A stretch of 64,000 bases of DNA from Pratylenchus scribneri (Eukaryota; Nematoda; Chromadorea; Rhabditida; Pratylenchidae), in NCBI GenBank assembly GCA_030063045.1, contig JAQSEB010000173.1, positions 744,001 to 808,000 of the forward strand, written 5' to 3'. This document shows positions 32,344-43,477 of this stretch, piece by piece. Made by a program: the position numbers and the translations under genes. The notes beneath the pieces are model-generated. The model saw only the letters and a list, made by a program, of their open reading frames with translations, did no database searches and had not been told where the DNA came from. The first letter of the stretch is position 1. Each line of letters begins with the position of its first letter.

Positions 32344-35300
32344 TAATAAAAAGAAAAATAAAAATATAAAAAATTGAAATAAAAATTAAAAATTATGGAA
32401 AAATTGAAAATTTTACATTGGTAAAATAGCATATAATATATCATTATTATCATGGTGATCATTAAAAAATCTAAAAAATTCTATCGTAGTTGGTTATATA
32501 TCGATATATTATATATTATAGAAAAACTAATAATATTGATTTAAAAATTTATTTACTAAAATTTGCTCATTAATTTAAAATAATATTGTTAAGTATTAAT
32601 ATTTGTAAGGAATGTGGCTTTTGCAATATATATTTTAACTAAATTTTTATATAGTAAATTAAGTAATGAAATTGTATTAGATCCTTCATAAATTTCTTGA
32701 TAATTTTGAAAAATATTAAAAATTGAAATATTGTAAAAATAAATATTCACAAAACATCAATCAAATATAATTAAAATAAATATGAGGAAAAACTTAATAA
32801 AATAATAAAAATGTTAAATTAATTAGATTTAATACAATAAAAATTAAAACAGCAAAATTGATAAAAATTAATTATCCTTACAAATAAAATATGATATAAA
32901 ATTTAATCTTCTATAAAATAAAAATTATATATTCATATTTAAAAATAAAATAAATAATTATATAAATGTTTCTTAATATTAAAAGAAAATAATATTTTTA
33001 ATGCAATTGTAATAAATATAAATTTTAAATGAAAATAAAAATTAGAATCAATTATTATTACTTTACAGTAATAATGTTAATTTAGTATCACTTTCTTTAA
33101 TTTTGCTTTTTTGTATTAATTTCTATAATTTTTCAATTATACAAATGAGTTTGTATACAAAATTCTTTAATACTTGGGCCCATACGAACATTTGGATCGG
33201 TTTTTCGTACTGAGGATGGAGAATTAGATTTAATATGGGAAATTGGGGGCAATTCTGGCTGCTGGATGTCCCCATAAAGTATTTTCTACTAATTGTGTAA
33301 GTATTTAATTTAAGCGAGTGAAAAATTACTAAATTTCAAAATAAAAGAAAAAATATTTTATCAAGACAAAATATTTATTTGGTAAAATAAAAAATAAAAT
33401 AATTTGAAATTATATTATAGTAAAAAATTAAAATATTTTTATTTTACGACTATCTAAAAATATTAAATATATATAAATATATAAAGATAAAAAAATTAAA
33501 TTAAAAACATTTTTTGTTTCAGACGAATTATAACACGAAATGGAGGTTTTAGTGTATTTTTCTGTTTTAGTTTAAAAATTATTTTTTAGAAATTCAATGA
33601 TATGCCATCTATTAAATTATAATGAAAAAGAGGAGGTGAAATTATAGCGCAAATTAATTGTTTCAAAAAAAAATTTTAAATTCATAATATATAAATTGAA
33701 ATGAATAAATTTGTATGAAGAAAATAATGGCCAAAATTGCAATATCTTTGAATAATTTATTTGACATTTCCGGGAGAAATTTGGATTATTCTGATACAAT
33801 AATTGATGATATCAACAAAATTTATTTTAACATTAAGACAATTAACAAATTTTCTCAATGTATTGTAATATATAAAAAAATAAATTACATAAAAATAGAT
33901 GAATGCTTAATAAAAAAATATAAAAGTTTAAAAATTTATAAAAATAAATATTAAAGAATAAATGTATGATTCTAAAAGAAAAAGTAACATGAGAGAGAAA
34001 GAGAAAGTAGAAATAAATATAAAAATATAAAATCAATTAATCTTGTACTGGATAAAATAAAATTATAAATTAAATAAATTATGAAACATAGTCTTTTGCT
34101 AATTAGAAGATCATTGTTATTGTAAATTGATAAGCGCAAAAACGCGACATTATTTGAATAATAGAATTTTTTAATAATAAATATGGAAAGAAAGAAATGG
34201 GTATTAATTTTGCTAATCAAAAAAAATTTGAAAGAAAATAAATATTGAATAAAAGAAAATCGTTTAAATATTTATTCATAATAATAATACATTTTAAAAA
34301 TAAATAAAATTATTAACTAATATCGAATAAAATTGATTATCCAGACAAAGAATTTTTATTGAAGGAGAAGACATAAAAATATTTGAGCAAATTCTCTTAA
34401 TTATTAATTCTATTTAAAATGTATTAGAAAAAATGGACGAAACATTTGTTATTCCAGAGATTACAAGTCTTTTTGAATAATTCTATAAAATTTTTAAAAG
34501 ATTTAATATATATAATTTTATCGGCCTTTCATTATATTCGTAATTGGAAAAAATAAAGTAAAATTTTTCAAATTCAATGAAAAACGCAGTTAATATTGAT
34601 TCCAATAAATTTTAATTCATATTCAATATTATATTCATGAAAAATGAATCCAAATTTGTTGCCATCTAGCACCAATTTCGTCTCGAATAATCACAATTTT
34701 CCAATTAATCAAAAACAAGGAATATCGGGTTTTGTTCTAATTTTGGGTAGAATCTGCATTATAGGGTTAGAAACCAAAATATGAAAAATTTAAGTTGAAT
34801 TGAGAATTAATTAAAGATTAATAATTTATGAATAAAATTTAATAAAATCTAAAAAATAAAAATATATTAGAGTCGCATTAAAATAATAAATCGATAAAAA
34901 AATAAAATTTAATAAAGACAAATAAATTATCAAAATATATATATATATGAAAAAAAAAATTATTAATAATTATTTAATAGTAGAGATGATTCAAACAAAA
35001 AGATTAATCAAATTATTAAATATTTCATTATATTTAATGAAAAAAAAATAAATAAATATAAAAAATTTCAAAAAGATATATATTTAGCAACATCTTAGCT
35101 AAAGTCAAAGGAAATTAAATATGATATAATTTTTCAAAGAGAGGGTAAATTAAATTCTTCTTTACAAAAAAATATTTAAAATTAGGAAAATAGAAAATAT
35201 TAATAAAATTTTGAAATAAAATCTTTTAATAAGAAAAAAATTGTTACAAAAAATTTTTACATTTAAATAGAAATAAAAAAAATAAATTTGAAATTAAAGT

Positions 35301-35623
35301 GATAAAATAATAAATTAAAAAAATATAAAAATTATATAATTGAATTATTTAATTGATAAATAAAAAATAAAATGTTTTAATAAGAGCATATTAAGAATTG
35401 AATATATTATTAATAAAGTAACTTTGGCATAAAAATTCAAAATTTTGGCTCAATTACTAAAATTATAAATTGAAAAAAAATTTGAAAAGAAAATATATTT
35501 TTATAATGATAATGCCACTGTATTTCTTCACAATCATTCTATTTATTCTTAATAGCAAATATAACTTTATAAAAAAATGAACTTGAAATTAATTTTTACC
35601 ATCTCAATAACATAACAATTTAG

Positions 35624-35745
35624 TCGAAGGAAATCGTATTTAACGTCAAAAGGCATATTTGGACAAGAATAATGAGGCATTGAAGAAGAGATTGGCCAAT
35701 GCAAAAGTCCAATTACGAATGTTCGGACTGGAGCCAGCTCAGTAA
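35624..35745 (+). pseudogene. bZIP-like helix island
   Basis: After an acceptor-like AACAATTTAG the frame reads EGNRI, an in-frame TAA, then RQKAYLDKNNEALKKRLANA and KVQLRMFGLEPAQ before the terminal TAA. RQKAYLDKNNEALKKRL closely resembles the junction of basic region and leucine zipper in bZIP factors. The upstream basic region is not visible next to it. Either a decayed exon or a terminal exon whose true acceptor lies after the TAA. Confidence 0.4.
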
Positions 35746-36153
35746 ATAAAAAACAAAGTTTTTTAAAAGATATGATAAATTTCTACAATAAAAATATTTT
35801 GGAAAAATTTTTCTTATTAAATTTTTTTTTGAATTTGCAACACAATAGAGATCAAATATTATTGGGAGATAAAATATTCTAATAAATTTATGAATTTCAT
35901 TATATCAAAATAAAAGAATGTTGAATAATATAAAAGAATATTTAGAAACTTATAAAATTTAATTATTATCTACTTAAATTTATTTTATGATTAAATAAAT
36001 CACAGAATGTAAAAATTATAAATTTATTATAATTAAGTATAATTATTTTTTAAAGAATTCATATTTTAAATTTGATTAAAAAAAATATAATTGTATTTTA
36101 ATTATAAAATTAATTAATATTCAAGAATTTATAATGAAATAAAACACGGTCAT

Positions 36154-37497
36154 TGTCGGGCAAACAAAACAATGGGAGAGCGGATTGCTTGTTTGGACAA
36201 AAGTTTTGGGTTGAGAATGAGGGTTCGTGGCACCAATTTTGTCCTCAAAACTGCGGCTGGGTCGGACAAAAGTTCGCAGAAATGGAGTTTGTAGTCGATG
36301 TTTCAGTATTCCGCCCCTATTTATTATCAAAGAGTGCTCCGGCACCAATGGTGGGGAAAGAAGAAACAAGTAGTCGAATTTGCCTGGTAGAGTGCAAAAA
36401 CCCTAGCAGTGTCGATTTGGCTGAGCAATTGGGCTGAATTGGCTGGTTAGTGCCCAAACACACTGGCAGTGCTGATTTGGCTGGCAATTGGGTTGAATTG
36501 GCCTGCTAGTGCTCAGACACACTGGCAGTGCAGATTTGGCTGGTCAGTTGAGTTGGATTGGCCTGTTAGTGTTCGAGCACACTGACAGTGGTGATTCGGT
36601 TGGGCACTTGAGTTGAATTGGCCTGGTAGTGCACAACAACACTAGCAGTGTTGTTTCGGCTGGGCGCTTGGGTTGAATTGGCCTGTTAGTGCACGAACAC
36701 ACTGGCAGTGTTGATTCGGCTGGGCAGCTGGGTTAGGCACTGGTTGGCTGGGCACTTGGATTGGGTACACAGGCAGTTGGGCTGGACACGGGCACCGGCG
36801 CAGTGAGTTGGCTTGACTGACACGGCGAGTTGTCTTGTCTGGGCAGTGAGCGCTCAGCAAGTTGGCTTGTCCGCGACGCAGCAAGTTGGCTGACTGGGCA
36901 GAGGGCAGATGCACACCGTAGGGGGCCAAGGAGCCAAGTGTGTTGACCGAGCACACAGAGGGAGGGGGGAAGGTTCACTTTGAGTGGACCGACAGCCTAG
37001 TGGGTCGACGAAGAATTCAACTCAACCCCAGCCCAGAGTCCCAATCAAGTACAGCACAGCAGAGAAAAAATTTATTGCAGCAAAAATAAATGTGTTGACA
37101 AAAAATATATGGTGGAATGGGTTGCAGAGTAAATGAGCCGTAGACGAAAAAGTGAAGGCGGAAAAAAATTGAAGGGAAGGGGCCGAGATGAGTGGAAGGA
37201 ATGCTTATATAGGGGCGGAATGAGTGGTGTGGTGGGGGATACAGTAAACTGGCGCATATTTGAAATTGATGCGCAGTGGTGAAAATAACTGAGAGAACAA
37301 ATGCAAAGTGAGTGGTGAGATTAACTGAGTGGCAAATAAATCAAAAGGAAATCGATATTGGGCAAAAATGGCTAACATGTATTGAATGCATAGAAAAATG
37401 GGTAGTGAACAAACAAACAAAAGAACAAAATGCATCAAATTTTCTTTCTTTCCACCAAATTCATCGTTCCGACCAAACAAAAGTCGATTTATCGACA
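36154..37497 (+). mobile_element. Solo LTR, 1,344 bp
   Basis: The ends are TGTCG and CGACA, a perfect 5 bp inverted repeat of the LTR type. They are flanked by 5 bp target duplications GTCAT at 36149-36153 and 37498-37502. The sequence across the insertion without the LTR matches a second copy at 46849-47096, which acts as an empty site. The block is far richer in GC than its surroundings and encodes no retroviral protein. A TATA-like CTTATATAGG at about 37204 supports plus orientation. No internal retrotransposon region or second LTR is present. Confidence 0.85.
36380..36735 (+). repeat. About 63 bp tandem repeat inside the LTR (6 units)
   Basis: Units share GAATTGGCCTG, TAGTGC, ACACACTGGCAGTG and TTCGGCTGGGC blocks, with 10-20 percent divergence. 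Repeats in this position (U3 of the LTR) often carry enhancer activity in retrotransposons; that role is inference here. Confidence 0.75.
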
Positions 37498-38531
37498 GTC
37501 ATTTTCATCTCAAGCGAAGCCTTTCTAACTATCGGCAAGGCAAGCTATTAAAATAATGGCTAATAATTCGTGAACAAATTATTTGTTAATTTAAAAATTT
37601 GTAATATTTAATGCAGCAAATTGATTCAAGTCCAATTAAAGCTTGACATTCTCAATATTAAAATTAATTTATTGTAAATTTATTTATTAAAAAAAGCAAA
37701 GGAAAAATTTTAAACAATTAAATTATCAGTGCAACATTCGAAAAATTATAAAAATAATCATTTTTGTATAAAAATTAGAGTAGAAAAAATATAAATTTTT
37801 TGAAAAATTAAAATTTACAAATTATAAAATTAAATTAAAATTCTAACAATAATTAAAAAATGGATAAACTTTTATTAATGAAATTAAATATTTATGAAAT
37901 TAAAATTAAAAATAATGATAGTATTTTAAGAAAGAATTTGGAAATATATTAAAATTTTATTTTAAGGAATATTAAAATATAAAATTTAAATAAAAAAATT
38001 TCAAAATTATTTATATTTATGATATCCATATTTTAAAAATATAAAAATAAAATGTACAAAGTAAAATTAATTATTAAAATAATTATACAAAAAAATATGA
38101 TGAGAGAAATAATAAAATATAAAGAAATATCCTAATAAAACTCTGTTTTGAGGAAATGAAATATTAATTCACTCATTTTTGAAGAGATTTAAAATTAAAA
38201 CTATATATCTCATTAATTTAAGATTCTATGAAATTACATAAATATTGGATACCTATCAAAGAAAATATTTGCGCTTTTATACAACTGAAGTATTCAAGAA
38301 AGAAATGTCGACTACAAACATTTCTTGATTTTCAAATAATCATAATTATTTTATGAAAAAATTAAATAAAATTTTTATCTTGGTAGAAATGATGATGATT
38401 TATTGACAAGAAGTAGATCCACATCATAAAATATAAGTTATAAACGAAATTGGAAAGAACTAGATATTCTACTCGAAAATGATTTACTTTTATAAATGAA
38501 AATGATAGAAAATTGAAATATATAATAGATT

Positions 38532-38692
38532 AAAATTATTATTATAAAATTCTTTCTTATAAATTATAAATAAAATCTAAATAATAATTAATCTATAATT
38601 AATAATTAATATTATTATAAAATTCATTCATATAAATTATAAATAAAGTCTAAATAATAATTAGTCTATAATTATTAATTTATATATTTTAA
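38532..38692 (+). repeat. About 78 bp tandem duplication
   Basis: Two adjacent copies of an AT-rich unit containing ATTATTATAAAATTC, ATAAATTATAAATAAA and TCTAAATAATAATTA, with few differences. It lies just outside the left end of the Helitron. Confidence 0.6.
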
Positions 38693-38710
38693 TTTATATT
38701 TTTTTTTAAC

Positions 38711-38727
38711 CAGTCCCTTCGGGACTG
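38711..38727 (-). other. Hairpin, possible 3' terminus of the Helitron
   Basis: CAGTCCC and GGGACTG are perfect 7 bp arms around TTC. On the Helitron coding strand it lies about 580 bp beyond the last coding-like frame and next to an A-rich run, fitting a 3' terminal hairpin, although no canonical CTRR follows at 10-12 bp. Confidence 0.45.
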
Positions 38728-39015
38728 CTTTAGCGGTTAGACTGGGCGAAATGTAATAAATTATTTTTGAAAGAGCGGGGCGCTTTAAGGACCCCTAGTT
38801 GATTTGTAGATTTCGGAAAAAAATTATGACATTCTGTGTTAAAATATTTGTATTTTTAAATTTCCATTCTTTTTGGCCTGCTTCGCTCGTCCCCTGAACC
38901 TTTTCAGCAAGGCTCGCTCCGCTCGCCCATTATTATATAGTAGAATTCACTTTACACCCGCCTAGTTTATTTACCACTTTCGCTCCGCAAAAGTGTTGTG
39001 TTCAATTGGGGTTAG

Positions 39016-39297
39016 CCTCTTCGACCTGGCTCACAACAGCCACTGTTCTTGGGCGAAGAGTTACCGGCGTACGGCCGTGAGGAGGCCTGCGAGCTGTGGA
39101 AACCTTGTACGCCAACAGGCCGGTGGAATCACATTATCATTTCGTTTGATGCAATGGCAATCAAATCCAATGCATCGCAAGGCGGACTGGTGGACAATCC
39201 TCTGGGTCTTTTTCTAAACCCACATCCAACCATCGACCTCGCCTTCACCGACCTTCCCCCATCCTATTTTATTCTTTCGAATGCAGTCAACGGTTAA
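39016..39297 (+). pseudogene. Possible captured gene fragment inside the Helitron
   Basis: A 93-codon open frame runs opposite to the Helitron genes, with an internal Met at 39049. It reads GEELPAYGREEACELWKPC, GRWNHIIISFDAMAIKSNAS and PLGLFLNPHPTIDLAFTD. Amino-acid composition is balanced and the third positions are GC-rich, unlike the flanks. No family was recognised. The lack of flanking introns and the opposite orientation fit capture of a cellular gene piece by a Helitron, but chance openness cannot be excluded. Confidence 0.35.
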
Positions 39298-39655
39298 ATT
39301 GACCGACCCAACGGTTCAGCCCATTCAACCATGCTCCGGTATAGTAATACCATCCTTGCATAGGAATGGGTGGCCAATCCAACCGGGACAGGGTATAATC
39401 AAACTTTATTTTTGACTGCATTTTTTCTGCTGTGGACTTCAACTGCGAGGATTGCAGCTATTCATTCAAGAAATCCAATCCTTCAGCAACGATATTTTTT
39501 ACATAAATACTTCCCGTTTTGGGGTTAGTTGGAGCATTTGGTGCATAAATGCGATAACCTGCCTCTCTTGTTACTCGAGACATAGCACTGTACAAATTCC
39601 CGTATGCAAAGACTTCTTGGGACAAATCAAGACACATTTGATTGACCGATTGGCC
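39290..39655 (-). pseudogene. Helicase motif V-VI tail of the Helitron polyprotein
   Basis: Directly after the nonsense codon the same frame reads GQSVNQMCLDLSQEVFAYGN and LYSAMSRVTREAGYRI, matching motifs V and VI of Pif1 helicases (VYVAxSRVTxxxxL). A TAG follows at 39458-39460 after GLDFLNE. The frame then stays open for another 56 codons (LSRLDWPPIPMQGWYYYTG) to TGA at 39287-39289, so it is unclear which stop is original. Confidence 0.75.
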
Positions 39656-40486
39656 TTATGCTTTCATAATGGTCATTGCGAATGCAAGACGCACTGGGAA
39701 TTGGAAACGACGGAATTTAATTCCATCTATGCGACCATTTTCTTCATAATCGCACCAACATCTATTAAGGCAAACTTGCTTACCGGTGCCTGCATTGGTA
39801 CCGGTAATCACCTCTGCCATGATGATGTTATCATGCAAGCTCTTAATGACCATTCGTGTGCCATTGACAAGTCCTCGAGCAACAGCAAGATTTTTCAAGA
39901 GGACTATAATTGTTCCTTCTTTGAGCTTCAATTCATGCAATGGCAAGCCGGAAGGATTAAATTTATTCAATGCTTCTTCCTCATCATCGGCTGCATTAAT
40001 ATCGAATGGGCGTTCGATTAATGATTCATCTGTTGAAAGATAAATCTTTTCCTTGGTCTTTAGCATGCCAAGAATTCGGCTATTAATGCCATCAACAGTG
40101 ACATTATGTGGCGCCAACATCAGTCTCTTTAAGAGCTGTTGTGAATTATTTAATGCCTGTCCATTGTCAGAGACAAAATTTAACAGCTGATCTGATGTGT
40201 AAGCCACATTTTCTTTAGGAATTTCCACAAGCTCTGCATTAGGGTCCGAACCAAATTGATTGAGCTTTCTTGTGAATTCGCGCTCACCCGGACCTTGACG
40301 CATATTTATGGTCAGGCGAAGCAGATTTTTGCGGAATAATGGCCATAATTTGGAATACTGAATGCAAGCTGCAACTTGCGCCTCCATTATGGAATGTGGG
40401 ACAACTGCCAAATTTTGTTTAAAATCGCCAGAAATGACTACAACCTTCCCACCAAATGGTAAATGCTTCAATTGCTTTATTGCTAA
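39656..40486 (-). pseudogene. Pif1-type helicase, C-terminal part of Helitron polyprotein
   Basis: The frame continues directly from the preceding segment after an in-frame TAG at 40487-40489. It contains LPFGGKVVVISGDFKQNLAV (motif III: GDxxQ), LRLTINMRQ (motif IV region, Arg), the NVTVDGINSRIL segment, and DEEEALNKFNP and LKEGTIIVLLKNLAVARGLV as in Helitron helicases. It ends at TAA (39656-39658) inside motif V: AFAMTIMKA, stop, GQS, where Pif1 helicases have conserved KAQGQS. The stop therefore replaces the conserved Gln. Confidence 0.85.
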
Positions 40487-41767
40487 CTACTTGCAGACAC
40501 GATCAATTGCTTCAAACATGTGTTTTGGAAGCATAGAAACCTCATCAATGAGGATCATTTCTGCCACTCGAATTCTTTGGCCATGGAAGCTTTGAACTGA
40601 TATTGATGGCGTATAGTCCTCTTCAATATCAAGTGTAAATCTGAATACTGAATGAACTGTAGTTCCTCCAAAGAGAAGAGTGGCAGCGCAGCCTGTATAG
40701 GCGCAGGCGATTACTTTCTTTTTCATTTCACGAAATTTTCTAACGAATTGATTGAACAGGACTGTTTTTCCTGTGCCACCGTCACCATATACGAAGTATG
40801 TTCGTGGAATCTTATCATCGAATGGTGAGGCTTTAATCGCCTTTTGAACTTGTTTAAAAGCTTTTTCTTGATCCGCATTCAATTGGAATGAATTTTGCGG
40901 CTTACTTTGATCGAGATCATCGTCGTCGTCAAATAGATCAGAACCGAAAAAATATCGGTCGATTGCTTGATCGATATCTCTTGTGAATGACACATTTGGC
41001 AATGGGTGTTGGAAATTCTCCATGGTCAGACCGTAGTCTGCCAAATGTGCTTCAATCACGGCTAAAGCATGATCGATTCGGCGTAGCCTTTCTGGGTGAT
41101 TTTTAGGAACGCCAAGAATTCGTGCATGGCTAAACATGAATTCAATGAATTTCTCCCAAAGCGCTAAAGCATTTCTTGGGTTACCAAATACCAAAATTTG
41201 CACGAATAGATCGCGAAATTGTGAGCCAATTATGCCTTGTTGGGATGCCTCATTAAGCGTTCGTTCCCAAACGGTATCATCCATAAGGAGACCGTGCAGA
41301 CGTGCTGCTTCAACAAATGACTCACATATGTAGCCATCCACGTCTTTCAAGGCATCTGGATCGCCAGGGAAATGGCGCATGAGCACGTAAAGAGCAAAAA
41401 GTTCTTGATTTTTAGGCTGTGGTCGATAAATGCGACCAATAATAGGCTTCTTCTGTTTTCTGGCCTGTTTAGCGACAATGCGCTTTTTCCAAACTTTTGA
41501 GTTTTTATCATATGAATATTTTTCGGGCATTTGATCATATCGCATATTTTTGATCTCAGGATCATCGGCCCAAGTCCAACTGCCATCAATTCGTTGGACG
41601 GATTCTCCCGATGCCCATTGTGCCCAATATTCTGTGAGCATTGTCTTCGGCAATTCGCCAGCTTCGACGCGTTCAAGCGCCTCTTCTGTTTCTCTACCTT
41701 TGAAATAGATAGGCTGATTATCTGGCAAATGGATGGTGAGGCGAATGACCACATGTGACATGCGGAC
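40487..41767 (-). pseudogene. Helitron linker and N-terminal half of Pif1 helicase
   Basis: The frame is open from just after the TAA at 41768-41770 to TAG at 40487-40489. Counting from the Met at 41761: residues 1-50 match the Helitron region between Rep and helicase (SHVVIRLTIHLPDNQPIYF); 115-250 form the usual helical connector; YGDGGTGKT at about 325-333 is Walker A; KVIACAYTGCAATLL is motif Ia; LIDEVSMLPKHMFEAID at about 407 is Walker B. Expected catalytic residues are intact. Only the flanking nonsense codons show that the gene is dead. Confidence 0.9.
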
Positions 41768-43213
41768 TTATGGCGCAGAAATAATGCGGCAGAATGCTTC
41801 GCATCGTGAGCGATAGTACATTCGCGCAAATCTGGCTGGTTCATCAATGTTCACTTCAACATTTTCAAGCTTGACACAGCTTTGGTCAGCACTTTTCAAT
41901 GGATATTTGGTTAAATAAGCCATATTGGTGCTTTCGCCATAGCAATAAGCTAAATTATGATGCGTCTCAAAATTTAAAAGAATGGATGGAGAATAGGGGA
42001 CGACATGACGATTGTCATATATTTGCGTCACATTCCCCTTTTTAACTATTACTATCTCGCCACCATCTTCTGGGCTTAGCCTTTTGTGTTTAGCTGGACG
42101 ATCCTCATACAGGAAAGTGTCTTTGCTAAAATCGTGCGGAAATCCTTTATTACATTTTCCATTTTTGATTGGTCCATAAAAGTCTTCACGGCAATCATGC
42201 AATTGATATTGGATGACCAATTCACGCAGTCTTCTGAGTGCGTTTGCCTGATCAGATTTGTCATCTGGATGTGGCAATTTTGGTATGAATGCCCAGATAT
42301 AGTCATCGATGATGGCAGGAATCGCTTGTATATCTGTAACGATAATGCGATGCAAATGAGGACCGCCTCTTTTTTGGAATTCCATGCTTTCAACATATCC
42401 GAGTTGTTTTCCAAAACCTTTGCGCTCATTTATTTGGCGATAGAGTTCTTGTGTTTTATCAATGTAAAGATGTACAAGAACATCTGGTCGATCAATCAAG
42501 GTCTGACCATTTTTATATAATTGCCATTTTATTTCAGGCCATTTTGGATTTGACGTGAAAATGAGCAAGAACATTGCTCGGCCTGGTATACGCACTTGAT
42601 TGATGATTGTGCAACCGTCTGTATATTTCTCTTTGAAATATGGTCTGAAACCTGGCATATAAGAACGGAAAAGAATAACTTTTCCTAGAACATCTGATGA
42701 TGCCAGGCCAGCTTGTTTTGCCAAGAAATCCAACATCTCCTTTGGCAATTCTTTTCGAAGATCCATTTCTGGAGTGCGTAAGAATTGGAAAACCTGATCG
42801 TCAATTCTTGTGGCATAATCAAGCAAAAATCTTTGGCTAAGTCCGCCACCTGCACTCCAAATATGGTGATATTTATCATTTATTGGATTTCGGATTCCAA
42901 GTGTATAACGTATAAATGCTCTCATAGAGAGGAATTTACGTTTCGAACCTTCATCACCATAAAGGTCAATTGAATCAGTATCGCTTTCTGCGATAGATGA
43001 TGTTTCGCTTTGATCATCAGACATAGAAATATCAGATTCAGCATCGTCATCTTCTGATGCTATTTTCTTCAATTGAATTTTCCTTTTCTTTTCGGCTGGT
43101 TTTTTGTATGGAATATCTTTGCGATAACCCAAATCTCCACTAATGAACAGGAGTGGGTAAAGAAGGGAATCAGTCATAGGGTGATTAGGCCACAATTCAG
43201 TTCCAAATACCAT
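41768..43213 (-). pseudogene. Helitron Rep (HUH/Y2 nuclease) domain
   Basis: Counting from the Met at 43213: LLYPLLFISGDLGY at 17-30 is the conserved YPLLFP-G segment; GRAMFLLIFTSNPKWPEIKW at 211-230 matches FxTxTCNPxWPEI; QTLIDRPDVLVHLYIDK follows; EFQKRGGPHLHRIIV holds the HUH metal-binding pair (His 286, His 288); AYLTKY (Tyr 433, Tyr 437) is the two-tyrosine nicking motif. It would cut and join single strands during rolling-circle-like transposition. It stops at TAA 41768-41770, beyond which the same frame continues. An acidic Ser/Asp insert (EDDDAESDISMSDDQSE) lies near residues 55-90. Its N-terminal side is frameshifted from the previous segment. Confidence 0.92.
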
Positions 43214-43477
43214 TTATTGGGATTGGATCATTGTTCGAAGATGACCAAATGGCAAAAACAGTCGATTCATCACGAGTTGGCAAATTAATTTGCCTCGGAT
43301 GAAGACGCGGGTCCTGCACGTTTGCTGGTGCATCTCTGGTATTAACCAAAATAATATTGAAATTCTTTAATTCATCAGGATTATTTTGCTCCATTTCCTG
43401 ATAGAATTCATGGGCATTTTGTAAAATATGTGCCATTGGATGGTGCTCTCTGATCAGCTGATCAAGTGTCTCGAATA
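43214..43477 (-). pseudogene. Frameshifted start of the Helitron N domain
   Basis: A second frame from about 43477 reads FETLDQLIREHHPMAHILQN, NPDELKNFNIILVNTRDAP and LPTRDESTVFAIWSSSNNDP, the usual Helitron_like_N opening. It joins the protease frame by a one-base shift at an AAAA run near 43477 and the Rep frame by another near an AAA run at 43213-43216. Both could be old mutations or uncorrected homopolymer errors. Confidence 0.8.

Larger units (their letters stand above)
29640..36125. other. Start of very AT-rich, gene-poor region
   Basis: Base composition changes sharply after the large foldback: runs such as TTAATAATTAATAAA dominate and GC falls to roughly a fifth or less by eye. No intact gene is supported. 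Short GC-richer islands occur near 30200, 30610, 31000, 31450, 32240, 33190 and 35640. Some read open on the plus strand, but most carry stops within 20-40 codons. Confidence 0.7.
36126..37716 (+). repeat. Direct repeat copy A (interrupted by the solo LTR)
   Basis: 36126-36153 plus 37498-37716 match 46849-47096 in the same orientation with a few substitutions and small indels. Shared blocks include TTTCATCTCAAGCGAAGCC and TATCGGCAAGGCAA. Similarity stops abruptly on both sides. Confidence 0.8.

Noticed and set aside
36121..37551. Open frames of 60-104 codons in the GC-richer block
   Set aside because: They fall inside a solo LTR and its 63 bp tandem repeat; none resembles a retroelement protein.
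39452..40021. 189-codon plus-strand frame
   Set aside because: Antisense to the conserved Pif1 helicase motifs of the Helitron; a shadow of the real coding strand.
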